A stretch of DNA of 64,000 nucleotides from Niastella caeni (GTDB lineage: Bacteria; Bacteroidota; Bacteroidia; Chitinophagales; Chitinophagaceae): assembly GCF_004834005.1 (NCBI RefSeq), contig NZ_STFF01000011.1, positions 62,001 to 126,000 of the forward strand. The letters run 5' to 3'. The notes below the pieces were generated by a model. It was given only the letters and a program-made list of their open reading frames with translations, made no database searches and was not told where the DNA came from. The position numbers and the translations under genes are program-made. Shown here piece by piece: positions 7,250 through 14,854 of the stretch (position 1 is the stretch's first letter; every line of letters starts with the position of its first letter).

Positions 7250-9172
7250 ATGGCATATAGAAATCAGCAACATTTTATTGATGTATTGGAGCAGGCCGGT
7301 GAACTGGTACGTATCAAAACCTATGTAGACCCCAAATTAGAAATAGCAGAAATTACAGATAGGATCAGTAAAACTACGGGCGGCGGCAAAGCCCTGTTAT
7401 TTGAAAATACCGGGTACGATTTTCCGGTGCTCATGAACGCATATGGCAGCGACAAACGCATGTGTCTGGCATTAGGCGTACAACACCTCGATGATGTAGC
7501 CCGTGAAATTGAAAGCTTGTTCCATTTACTGGCTTCGCCCAAAGAAAGTATCATCGACAAATTAAAAGTATTGCCGAAGCTGTCGCAGTTTGCTTCCTGG
7601 ATGCCTAAAGTAAAGAGTGGCAGAGGCGCTTGCCAGGAAGTGATCATGGCGCAGCCTGATATTACCAAATTGCCGGTGATCACCTGCTGGCCAAAAGATG
7701 GCGGTCCGTTTGTAACGCTGCCCGTTATTCATACCAAAGATCCCAATACCAATACGCGCAACGTAGGCATGTACCGTATGCAGGTGTTCGGGCCTGCCTT
7801 AACCGGTATGCACTGGCACAAGCATAAAGTAAGCGCCAAACATTTTAATGAATACAAAAAGCTCGGCAGGCGAATGCCCGTGGCGGTAGCACTGGGCGGC
7901 GATCCCGTGTATGCGTATTCAGCCACTGCGCCCTTACCTGAAAATGTAGATGAATACATGCTCGCCGGTTTTTTGCGCAAGAAAAAAGTGGAACTGGTAA
8001 AGTGTATTACGCAACCCGAGATTGAAGTGCCGGCCGATGCCGATTTTGTAATAGAAGGGTATGTAGAACCGAATGACGAACTCATATGGGAAGGCCCGTT
8101 TGGCGATCATACCGGTTATTATTCATTGCCCGACTGGTATCCGCGTTTTCATATTACAGCTATTACGCACAAGAAGAACCCGGTTTATCCTGCAACCATT
8201 GTAGGTATTCCGCCGCAGGAAGATGCCTGGCTGGGTAAGGCTACGGAACGTATTTTCCTGGCGCCTATCAAAATGACGATGGTGCCCGAAATTATTGATA
8301 TGGATATGCCGGTAGAAGGCGTTTTTCACAACCTGGTTATAACAAAGATCAGGAAAGAGTTTGCAGGCCAGGGACAAAAAGTAATGAATGCCATGTGGGG
8401 GGCCGGACAAATGATGTTTAACAAGATCCTTGTGCTGGCCGATGAAGGCGTTACGATTCAGCAGTATGAAAAGCTGGCACAGTATGTATTTGCCAATATG
8501 AACCCGGCTACAGATATCTATTTGTCGCAAGGGCCAATGGATGTGTTGGACCACAGTTGCAGCAAACTGGGCTTTGGCGGCAAAATGTGCATCGACGGAA
8601 CAAAGAAATTCGAAGAAGAAACCGATACCGCATTTGAGTTCCCGGTGTTAAGCACGCAATTCGATAAACAACTCCTGTTAAAACAGTTTTCTGAAATAAG
8701 AGGCATCAACGATGCATTGCCTGCCATTCATATTCCCTGTTTGGTTATTTCAGTAGAAAAGAACCGGAAGGGGCACATTCGCGAGCTGCATCAGCAATTA
8801 TGCGCCACCGGTATGATAGAAGGTATTAAAATGGTATTGTATGTAGAGCATACCGTTGATGCCAATGACCTGCCGGTTGCTTTATGGCGTTTCTGTAATA
8901 ACCTCGATCCCCGCCGGGATAGCATCCTGATACAACAACCTTCCCGGCAACTACCTGGTAAAACCTGGGCCTGCATGGGCTTTGATGGCACTATTAAAAC
9001 CGCCGCGCTCGACGATTTTCACCGCGACTGGCCAAACATTATTGTAGCGGATGATAAAACCATTGCATCGGTAGATGAAAAGTGGGGCCGGTTGGGATTG
9101 GGTGAGTTTGTTCCCTCTCCATCACTGAAGTTTAAAGATCAGATGTACGGGGAGGAAGCGGTAGTTAAATAG
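7250..9172 (+). CDS. UbiD family decarboxylase (menaquinone-type)
   Basis: The 640-residue protein is a UbiD-type enzyme: RNVGMYRMQVFG, MHWHKHK, the substrate-region EGPFGDHTGYYS and a conserved C-terminal domain. UbiD enzymes use prenylated FMN to decarboxylate aromatic or unsaturated acids. Its length fits the longer Bacteroidota enzymes usually annotated as menaquinone-biosynthesis decarboxylases. The start at 7250 (MAYRNQQHF) is chosen because the upstream in-frame codons are translated heptad repeat and contain the -7 promoter box. No UbiX partner is adjacent. Its stop TAG opens directly into a GTTTRTR heptad array. Confidence 0.88.
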   Translation: MAYRNQQHFIDVLEQAGELVRIKTYVDPKLEIAEITDRISKTTGGGKALLFENTGYDFPVLMNAYGSDKRMCLALGVQHLDDVAREIESLFHLLASPKESIIDKLKVLPKLSQFASWMPKVKSGRGACQEVIMAQPDITKLPVITCWPKDGGPFVTLPVIHTKDPNTNTRNVGMYRMQVFGPALTGMHWHKHKVSAKHFNEYKKLGRRMPVAVALGGDPVYAYSATAPLPENVDEYMLAGFLRKKKVELVKCITQPEIEVPADADFVIEGYVEPNDELIWEGPFGDHTGYYSLPDWYPRFHITAITHKKNPVYPATIVGIPPQEDAWLGKATERIFLAPIKMTMVPEIIDMDMPVEGVFHNLVITKIRKEFAGQGQKVMNAMWGAGQMMFNKILVLADEGVTIQQYEKLAQYVFANMNPATDIYLSQGPMDVLDHSCSKLGFGGKMCIDGTKKFEEETDTAFEFPVLSTQFDKQLLLKQFSEIRGINDALPAIHIPCLVISVEKNRKGHIRELHQQLCATGMIEGIKMVLYVEHTVDANDLPVALWRFCNNLDPRRDSILIQQPSRQLPGKTWACMGFDGTIKTAALDDFHRDWPNIIVADDKTIASVDEKWGRLGLGEFVPSPSLKFKDQMYGEEAVVK

Positions 9173-9290
9173 TTTGTAGTTTGTGGTTTATGGTTTGTAG
9201 TTGTTGCCGCATATCAGACGGCTCAACAATTAGCGGGAATGCCGCTTAAAAAGAACCACAAACAACAAACTACAAACCACAAACTGTTAT
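9170..9290. repeat. Inverted heptad-repeat pair, GTTTRTR vocabulary
   Basis: The left arm starts at the ubiD stop: TAGTTTG, TAGTTTG, TGGTTTA, TGGTTTG. The right arm (about 9253-9285) reads AACCACA, AACAACA, AACTACA, AACCACA, AACTG and abuts the stop codon of the minus-strand permease. The two arms are complementary in phase, with a non-repetitive core of about 55 nt. Confidence 0.85.
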
Positions 9291-10516
9291 CTGAATTGAA
9301 TAGCTTTGATCGGCTGTACTCTTTTAATGATAATGGTGGGTATCAGCAATACGAGAAAGCAAACGATAAACGTGCCGGTATTCACTGCGGCGATCTGCCA
9401 CCACACAATATCAACCGCCGCCTCTGAAATGTAATATGCATCTTCCGGTAATTTGATAAAGCCCGTTTGTTGCTGCAACCAGGCAATCAACAATGCGCAT
9501 ATATTGCCCAGGAACAAGCCAAAGAAGGTTATAATGGCGCCATGATACAGGAATACGCCCCGAACCGTATAATTGCGGGCGCCCAATGCCTTCATCATTC
9601 CTATCATGCGCGTACGTTCCAGCACCAATATCAATAAACAGGTAATTAAATTCAATATGGCTATGCCGATCATGATGGCCAGCACAATAAAAATGGTCTT
9701 GTTCTGTAACGCCAGCCAGTCGAAAATGCTGGGATAAATGTATTTGATGGTATTGCTTTGCAAGCCGATCGGAATGTCGGGCACAACGGCTTCGCTCACC
9801 GCATCCATGCGATTATAATCATGCAGGAATATTTCATAACCGCCGATCTGGGTAGCATCCCAGTCATTTAATCGTTGTATCAGCTTCAGATCGCCAACTG
9901 CGATCAGTTTATCGTATTCTTCAATGCCTGTTTTAAAAATACCAACCACAGTCAGCTTGCGGGGGCGGGGAGGAGCGCCCGGTTGAATGAAATAGATCAG
10001 TACCTGGTCGTTTACTTTTAATTTTAACAAATTGGCTGTATATGCCGACAGGTTTATTTCGTTGCTATAACCGCTGTCGGTAAAAGAAAGCCAGCGGCCT
10101 TCTACCCTGAATTGCTCCAGGTTGCTGAAATCATATCCTTTATCGAGCCCTTTGAACAATACGCCTTCTATGGTTTCTGCGGTTTTCAGAATGGCATTTT
10201 TGGTAGCAAATGCCTGTACTGTTTTAATGGCGGGATATAATTTCTTAAGGCCGGTTACCGAATCACTGCGATGGATGGGCGTTTCTTCGGCAATGGCAAC
10301 ACGGGCCGAATAATAGCTTTGAATGCGGATATGTCCCCAGAAACTAAAAATTTTATGGCTGATCGTTTTTTGAAACCCGCTGGCAAAAGTTAACGTCAAA
10401 ATCATTACCGTAACGCTGATAACAGTCGCTGCAATTGACAGGCGGATAACAAAACGGGAAAACGATTTCTGCTGATTAAACGCAATTCGGCGTGCTATAA
10501 AAGCGGCAATATTCAA
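9287..10516 (-). CDS. ABC transporter permease, LolC/LolE-FtsX family
   Basis: The 409-residue membrane protein has the LolE/MacB layout: an N-terminal transmembrane helix (about 20-50), a large periplasmic domain (about 55-265) and three C-terminal helices in the FtsX domain with LERTRMIGMMKALGARN. Such permeases extract lipoproteins from the inner membrane with a LolD-type ATPase, which is not adjacent here. The reading frame begins with TTG (NIAAFIARRIAF follows); no in-frame ATG lies just upstream. A -7 element TATTTTTG (minus strand, 10538-10545) gives a leader of about 17 nt. Confidence 0.85.
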   Translation of the reverse strand: MNIAAFIARRIAFNQQKSFSRFVIRLSIAATVISVTVMILTLTFASGFQKTISHKIFSFWGHIRIQSYYSARVAIAEETPIHRSDSVTGLKKLYPAIKTVQAFATKNAILKTAETIEGVLFKGLDKGYDFSNLEQFRVEGRWLSFTDSGYSNEINLSAYTANLLKLKVNDQVLIYFIQPGAPPRPRKLTVVGIFKTGIEEYDKLIAVGDLKLIQRLNDWDATQIGGYEIFLHDYNRMDAVSEAVVPDIPIGLQSNTIKYIYPSIFDWLALQNKTIFIVLAIMIGIAILNLITCLLILVLERTRMIGMMKALGARNYTVRGVFLYHGAIITFFGLFLGNICALLIAWLQQQTGFIKLPEDAYYISEAAVDIVWWQIAAVNTGTFIVCFLVLLIPTIIIKRVQPIKAIQFR

Positions 10517-10554
10517 CCGGCATGATTTTTAGTTGATCAAAAATAACTGTTTAA

Positions 10555-10745
10555 AATCTCAAATCACAAAAAACAAATTCCAAAGCATAAACCTCAAATC
10601 ACAAATTCCAAATCTCAAATAATAAAGCCAGCTATGGTTCCTGGATTTTGGTTCTTGTAATTTGTTATTTGGTATTTTTCTTTGGTTCTTGAAATTTGAT
10701 TTTTGGTGCTTTTCTTTGGTTCTTGTAATTTGAATTTTGGTGCTT
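10555..10745. repeat. Inverted heptad-repeat pair, CAAATYC vocabulary, between divergent genes
   Basis: The left arm reads CAAATCA, CAAATTC, CAAATCT and relatives. The right arm reads TTTGGTT, CTTGTAA, TTTGTTA, TTTGGTA and so on, roughly its complement. Unlike most such arrays it lies between the 5' ends of two divergent genes. Confidence 0.75.
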
Positions 10746-10758
10746 TCAATTATACAAA

Positions 10759-12048
10759 ATGAAAAATATTCTCATATTAACGGCGGCTTACCTGATGAAT
10801 TGCCTTGCAGGAAACGCTCAATTGACAGAAGCCGTAAACCTTCCTAACATAAAAACTACTCAGTTATTTCCTTCCGGAAACCAACTGGGGTACCCGGTAT
10901 TAAGCCTGAACAGTTCAGACAGGCTGGAATTACATTTCGACGACCTGGATGGGAATGTTAAAAATTACTCCTATACATACCAGTTGTGCAATGCCGACTG
11001 GACGCCGGTCATGTTGAGCAGTTTTGATTTTATTAAAGGATTCTCCTACCAACGCATCAATACCTATCGCATTTCGTCCGTTGCCTTTACCCGCTACACG
11101 CATTACTCTGCGGTAGTGCCAGATAATAACTGCGCCCCTTCTCGTTCGGGCAATTACATCCTGAAAGTATTCCTGAACGGCGATACCTCAAAAGTGGCTT
11201 TTACCAAACGGATGCTGGTGCTTGATAACCAAACCACCATTGCAGCGCAAATACAACAGCCATTCAATGGCGAGATCTTCCGTACCTGGCAAAAGATCCC
11301 GTTCACGGTTACATTAAGCGATAGATTGCAGGTGATGAACCACCTGCAGCAAATAAAAGTGGTGATCTTGCAGAATAACCGGTGGGATAACGCGCTCGTG
11401 AATGTAAGGCCTACTTTTTTCGCTGGCAAGAAGCTTGATTTCAATACCGAAGACCAGATTGTTATGCCGGGCGGAAAAGAATGGCGCTGGCTCGATCTGC
11501 GAAGCTTTCGTTTGCAGAGCGATCGCGTAGCGAAGGCCAACTATAATACCCGCTCCACAGAGATCTTTGTTAAACCTGATGTTGACAGAAGCCAGCAGCG
11601 GTTTGTATATTATCGCGATATTAATGGTATGTACACTATTGAAACTACCGAAAGCCTCAATCCGTACTGGCAAACCGATTATGCAACGGTACATTTTGCT
11701 TATATCCCGCCCGATAATGTTCCCTTTGCCAATAAAGATCTTTATTTGATAGGGCAAATGAACAACTACAATCTCAACGACACCGCTAAAATGACTTTCA
11801 ATAACGACACGCGGGCGTATGAAAAAACACTTTTCTTAAAGCAGGGGTACTATAACTACAATTATGTAACCATTGATCAAACCAATAAAAAAAGAGCGGC
11901 CTCTTATGAATATACAGAAGGTAATTTCTGGGATACCGAAAATGATTATATGATACTGGTGTATTACCGTGCACTGGCCGGCCGTGCCGATGAACTGGTA
12001 GGCATTACCCATGTAAGCTCACTCAATGGTCGTAAAGGCATACAGTAA
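10759..12048 (+). CDS. Type IX secretion system plug protein (DUF5103 family)
   Basis: The 429-residue exported protein starts with a signal peptide (MKNILILTAAYLM ... GNAQ). The body matches the DUF5103 family now named T9SS plug protein: LELHFDDLDGNVKNYSYTYQLCNADW, GFSYQRINTYRIS, GNYILKVFLNGD and the C-terminal YMILVYYRALAGRADELVG. By family, the protein caps the periplasmic face of the Sov/SprA translocon pore. It supports assignment to Bacteroidota with T9SS/gliding machinery. It is a single gene, followed at its stop by GAATRTY heptads. Confidence 0.88.
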   Translation: MKNILILTAAYLMNCLAGNAQLTEAVNLPNIKTTQLFPSGNQLGYPVLSLNSSDRLELHFDDLDGNVKNYSYTYQLCNADWTPVMLSSFDFIKGFSYQRINTYRISSVAFTRYTHYSAVVPDNNCAPSRSGNYILKVFLNGDTSKVAFTKRMLVLDNQTTIAAQIQQPFNGEIFRTWQKIPFTVTLSDRLQVMNHLQQIKVVILQNNRWDNALVNVRPTFFAGKKLDFNTEDQIVMPGGKEWRWLDLRSFRLQSDRVAKANYNTRSTEIFVKPDVDRSQQRFVYYRDINGMYTIETTESLNPYWQTDYATVHFAYIPPDNVPFANKDLYLIGQMNNYNLNDTAKMTFNNDTRAYEKTLFLKQGYYNYNYVTIDQTNKKRAASYEYTEGNFWDTENDYMILVYYRALAGRADELVGITHVSSLNGRKGIQ

Positions 12049-12212
12049 TATCGAATATTAAACCGAAGAATAACCAATGTCGAAGTATAAGAAAACAGGT
12101 GACTTTTACATTTACTTCAATATTTAATATTCAACATTCAATATTCGACATTATAATCTTGGTTTTTAATTCTTTATTCAAAATTCTTCGGTGCAATATT
12201 CGATATTCTATA
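12049..12212. repeat. Inverted heptad-repeat pair, GAATRTY vocabulary
   Basis: The left arm follows the stop codon with ATCGAATATTAAACCGAAG and related units. The right arm (about 12114-12210) has ACTTCAATATTTAATATTCAACATTCAAT-like units in two blocks. It ends just before the SRP RNA promoter. Confidence 0.65.
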
Positions 12213-12220
12213 CTTTTTCC

Positions 12221-12228
12221 TACATTTG
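12221..12228 (+). promoter_or_regulatory. -7 promoter element of the SRP RNA gene
   Basis: TACATTTG matches the Bacteroidota consensus TAnnTTTG and is followed by four bases before the first paired base of the SRP RNA at 12233. It calibrates the spacing from box to transcription start in this genome. Confidence 0.75.
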
Positions 12229-12232
12229 CACC

Positions 12233-12327
12233 GGCAGGTCTTACACGACCAGCTCCCGCTGAACCCCCCCAGGGCCGGAAGGCAGCAAGGGTAGGTGGTT
12301 GTAGCGGTGCGATGTAAATCGCCTGCC
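12233..12327 (+). ncRNA. ffs: Signal recognition particle RNA (small, 4.5S type)
   Basis: The core of bacterial SRP RNA is present: GAACCCCCCCAGGGCCGGAA followed by GGCAGCAAGGGTAGG, containing the GGAA tetraloop and the asymmetric loop that binds Ffh. The terminal bases GGCAGG (12233-12238) and CCTGCC (12322-12327) pair, closing a single hairpin of about 95 nt. A T-rich run directly after (12329-12343) is the terminator. The RNA acts with Ffh and FtsY to target membrane proteins to the translocon. Confidence 0.95.
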
Positions 12328-12328
12328 A

Positions 12329-12343
12329 TTTTTTCTTTTTTAT
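12329..12343 (+). terminator. T-rich termination tract of SRP RNA
   Basis: TTTTTTCTTTTTT follows immediately after the closed SRP RNA hairpin. Confidence 0.7.
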
Positions 12344-12389
12344 TGGGGATTGCAAATTGCATATTCAGGAATCACAAATGCAAAATTGT

Positions 12390-12632
12390 ATGACCCCGAC
12401 AGAACTACAGGATAGCCTAAAAAAGTTTGCTTATCGGGTTGTAAAAGTTACTGAATCAATACCCGATTCAATTCTTTCAAAAGTTATTAAGGGACAAATA
12501 CTTCGCTCAGCCTTTTCTGGTGCCGCAAACTACAGATCAGCATGTACAGGATATACAAAAAAAATGTTCAATTCTAAATTGGCAATTGCCTTGGAAGAAG
12601 TGGACGAACCTGTATTTTGCACACCCCTTTAA
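12390..12632 (+). pseudogene. Four-helix-bundle (S23/Avd-like) protein, C-terminally truncated
   Basis: From the ATG at 12390, 80 residues resemble the small four-helix-bundle proteins common in Bacteroidota: FAYRVVKVTESIP, ILRSAFSGAANYRSACTGY, FNSKLAIALEEVDE. Family members normally continue through a fourth helix (…DES.FWLELL), but here the frame diverges to PVFCTPL and stops. The usual GTS/GAN core (RSGTSVAANYR) is changed to RSAFSGAANYR. It is probably a decayed relic. It lies between SRP RNA and the aldolase gene and is flanked by GCAATAA-type heptads. Confidence 0.6.
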
Positions 12633-12664
12633 CATCAAGAAAAGGAAAAAACAACGCAAATACG

Positions 12665-12700
12665 TAAATTTGCAATCTGCAATCTAAAATCTAAAATAAT
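12665..12700 (+). promoter_or_regulatory. Promoter of the aldolase gene, overlapping a heptad tract
   Basis: TAAATTTG at 12665-12672 fits TAnnTTTG and is followed by heptads TGCAATC, TAAAATC, TAAAATA up to the ATG at 12702, giving a predicted leader of about 25 nt made entirely of repeat. Confidence 0.5.
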
Positions 12701-12701
12701 C

Positions 12702-13376
12702 ATGAAGTTTTTTATTGATACAGCGAATCTTGCCCAAATTAAAGAAGCCCACGACCTTGGAATCTTAGACGGTGTTACCACCAACCCTTCCCTCATGGCC
12801 AAAGAAGGCATTAAAGGAGAAGACGCGGTAATGCAACACTACCTTACTATTTGCGAACTGGTTGATGGTGATGTAAGTGCTGAAGTTTTATCTACCAGCG
12901 TAGATGAAATTATTGAAGAAGGCAAAAAGCTGGCTGCTATTCACCCCAATATTGTTGTAAAAGTGCCCATGATCAAAGATGGCGTGAAAGCATTGAAATG
13001 GTTTTCTGACAACGGTATTAAAACCAATTGCACTTTGGTGTTTTCTGCCGGACAAGCTATACTGGCCGCCAAAGCAGGTGCTAACTACGTATCACCATTT
13101 ATTGGCCGTATCGACGACAGCAACTGGGATGGCGTTGAACTGATTAAACAGATCGCTCAGATCTACAAAATACAGGGGTATAAAACAGAGATCCTGTCTG
13201 CTTCTATCCGCAGCCCGTTACATATTGTAAAATGCGCTGAAGCAGGTTCTGATGTTATTACATCACCACTTGAACCAATTCTGGGCCTTTTAAAACACCC
13301 ATTAACTGACCTCGGATTAGCCAAATTCCTCGAAGACGCCAAGAAAATGCGTACTGAACTGGCAACAGCTAAATAA
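12702..13376 (+). CDS. fsa: Fructose-6-phosphate aldolase / transaldolase-like
   Basis: The 224-residue TIM-barrel protein begins MKFFIDTANLAQIKEA and has GVTTNPSLMAKEG, the Schiff-base lysine in NIVVKVPM, CTLVFSAGQAILAAKAGA and YVSPFIGR. The short length matches the FSA/TalC class rather than classical transaldolase B. It cleaves or forms fructose-6-phosphate from dihydroxyacetone and glyceraldehyde-3-phosphate, or acts as transaldolase in the pentose phosphate pathway. It is a cytoplasmic single gene with a strong terminator at 13429-13462. Its stop TAA begins a GCAATAA heptad array. Confidence 0.9.
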   Translation: MKFFIDTANLAQIKEAHDLGILDGVTTNPSLMAKEGIKGEDAVMQHYLTICELVDGDVSAEVLSTSVDEIIEEGKKLAAIHPNIVVKVPMIKDGVKALKWFSDNGIKTNCTLVFSAGQAILAAKAGANYVSPFIGRIDDSNWDGVELIKQIAQIYKIQGYKTEILSASIRSPLHIVKCAEAGSDVITSPLEPILGLLKHPLTDLGLAKFLEDAKKMRTELATAK

Positions 13377-13418
13377 GTCAATAAGCAATAAGCAATTTGC
13401 AATAGACAATAAGCAAAA
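13377..13418. repeat. Heptad repeat, GCAATAA vocabulary
   Basis: Units GCAATAA, GCAATTT, GCAATAG, ACAATAA, GCAAAAT follow the aldolase stop codon in phase. Confidence 0.75.
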
Positions 13419-13428
13419 TTTATAAAAT

Positions 13429-13462
13429 GGGACTGACCAAAAAGGTTAGTCCCTTTATTTTT
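13429..13462 (+). terminator. Rho-independent terminator of the aldolase gene
   Basis: GGGACTGACC (13429-13438) pairs with GGTTAGTCCC (13444-13453) around AAAAA and is followed by TTTATTTTT. Confidence 0.85.
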
Positions 13463-13587
13463 GGAATGTTTGATGGCTGCCTATTCGCAGGAAACCAGAA
13501 TATTCGAATGCCAGACCATAGAGCCATCAAACTATCTAACCATTAACAGTGGCATGACTGGCTTTTTAGTCAGCCCCTTGTTTATGT

Positions 13588-14037
13588 TTAAGTTCTGTAG
13601 GCAAAATTTCTCGAACTCTTTCTGCTTCTTCGTGAAGGCGTATTCAATATCTCATCAACGGTTTTCAATCTTTCCGTTGATTCTACTTTCTTCATATAGA
13701 TCGTTACTTCTTTCCAGATCGAATTATTATTTTTCAGCACAGCTTTCACGGTCACTTTTTCCCCTTTAAATGCGGTATCTATTACCAGGCTGTTGCCTAC
13801 GAATTTACCGGTAGAAGCCGTAAAGTCGATCTCTTTATTGGTTAAAGGAAGCCAGCGGCCATTAGATAATTTGCCATCAACATTAATGTAATTATGCACG
13901 CCTTTTTTAAGGCTGTCGGTATACAGGTTGAAGAAAATACTGTCTACCTGCTGGGCGCGGCCGGCCAGGCTGGCGGTGGTTACCAGTAACAGTAAAAGCA
14001 ACTGTTTAATGGGTACGATGGTTGGTTTTTTCCGCAT
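13588..14037 (-). CDS. Exported hypothetical protein
   Basis: The start at 14037 (MRKKPTIVPIKQLLLLLLV) opens into a signal peptide ending near SLAGRAQQ and is preferred over the ATG nine codons upstream. The mature part of about 120 residues contains FFNLYTDSLKKGVHNYINVDG and GEKVTVKAVLKNN, which suggests a small beta-rich domain, perhaps Ig-like. The C-terminus is basic (SRRSRKSSRNF). I do not recognise a named family. It is a single gene, convergent with the aldolase. Upstream on its 5' side is a 220-nt gap with heptad repeats. Confidence 0.65.
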   Translation of the reverse strand: MRKKPTIVPIKQLLLLLLVTTASLAGRAQQVDSIFFNLYTDSLKKGVHNYINVDGKLSNGRWLPLTNKEIDFTASTGKFVGNSLVIDTAFKGEKVTVKAVLKNNNSIWKEVTIYMKKVESTERLKTVDEILNTPSRRSRKSSRNFAYRT

Positions 14038-14152
14038 TGTGTAAAGTGTAAAATTGTCTTTCAAAAATACGACGGATATAAGTCGTATTGTTTAGACTAT
14101 AACAAACCCGCCCGGGTTGTGACCCGCGGTATAAATTCGTGTTAAAGGAAGC

Positions 14153-14262
14153 GTGAATGGTGAATTGTAGATGGCCAATGGTGAAAATTCGTGAAGCCCG
14201 AATAATTGCACCTTCCCGAACAAAGAACAACAAACCATAAACCACAAACAATAAACCTTAAC
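14153..14262. repeat. Two heptad arrays (GTGAATG and AACMAYA vocabularies)
   Basis: GTGAATG, GTGAATT, GTAGATG, GCCAATG, GTGAAAA run at 14153-14187. AACAAAG, AACAACA, AACCATA, AACCACA, AACAATA, AACCTTA run at about 14219-14260 and end on the stop codon of the minus-strand monooxygenase gene. Confidence 0.8.
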
Positions 14263-14578
14263 TTTCAACCGCCGCCAGCGTAAACAACTCCTCATAATGC
14301 CGCACCACGGGGTCGTACCGTACCATCATTTCCTGGGCAATCTTCGGCACTACGGCAATATCTGCGGCATCACCGGCAAATTCCCTGATGGCGTCCATAT
14401 TTTCCCAATAGGTTACCACTAAAAACTCAATACCATCAGTGACCACCCTTTGCAGGATGGACGCATTCACAAAGCCTTTGATAGTTGATAATTTTTTAAA
14501 TGTATCGTTTTGCAGGTGAGCGATGTAATCATTGGTACGCTCAGGTTTTACAACGCCTGTCCAGTTTCTGGTGATCAT
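14258..14578 (-). CDS. Antibiotic biosynthesis monooxygenase (ABM) domain protein
   Basis: The 106-residue protein has the dimeric alpha/beta-barrel pattern of ABM domains: a first strand with RNWTGVV, a helix with NDYIAHLQNDTFKKLSTIKG, then a strand EFLVVTYWENMDAIREFAG. ABM proteins are small, often dimeric oxygenases or haem/quinone-binding proteins; the substrate is unknown. It is a cytoplasmic single gene. Its stop TAA opens directly into a GTTTATT-type heptad array. Confidence 0.78.
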   Translation of the reverse strand: MITRNWTGVVKPERTNDYIAHLQNDTFKKLSTIKGFVNASILQRVVTDGIEFLVVTYWENMDAIREFAGDAADIAVVPKIAQEMMVRYDPVVRHYEELFTLAAVES

Positions 14579-14602
14579 AGTAAAATGGGATTGATTAGTA
14601 AT

Positions 14603-14639
14603 TAGGCTTAACGCTTAAAGCTTAAGGCTTAATGCTAAA
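14603..14639. repeat. Heptad repeat, GCTTAAN vocabulary
   Basis: GCTTAAC, GCTTAAA, GCTTAAG, GCTTAAT, GCTAAAG are perfectly in phase in the gap between the monooxygenase start and smc. Confidence 0.85.
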
Positions 14640-14820
14640 GACAAAAACAGCGCCACGGTATTGGCCTACGGCCTTCCGCGTCTTTAAGTTAAGACAGAAT
14701 GCCGAGAATACTCACAACATATTAACATTTATAAACACCATTCCACAGGTTTATTCCCCAAAAGTGCACAACTTTTGAGTGCTCTTAGCATAAGCGGCAC
14801 TATTTTGTATCGCTATTCGT

Positions 14821-14828
14821 TACTTTTG
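14821..14828 (+). promoter_or_regulatory. -7 element of smc
   Basis: TACTTTTG matches TAnnTTTG and predicts transcription from about 14833, 22 nt before the GTG start. Confidence 0.55.
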
Positions 14829-14854
14829 TCGTTTCCATTAAAAAAATTGAACAA

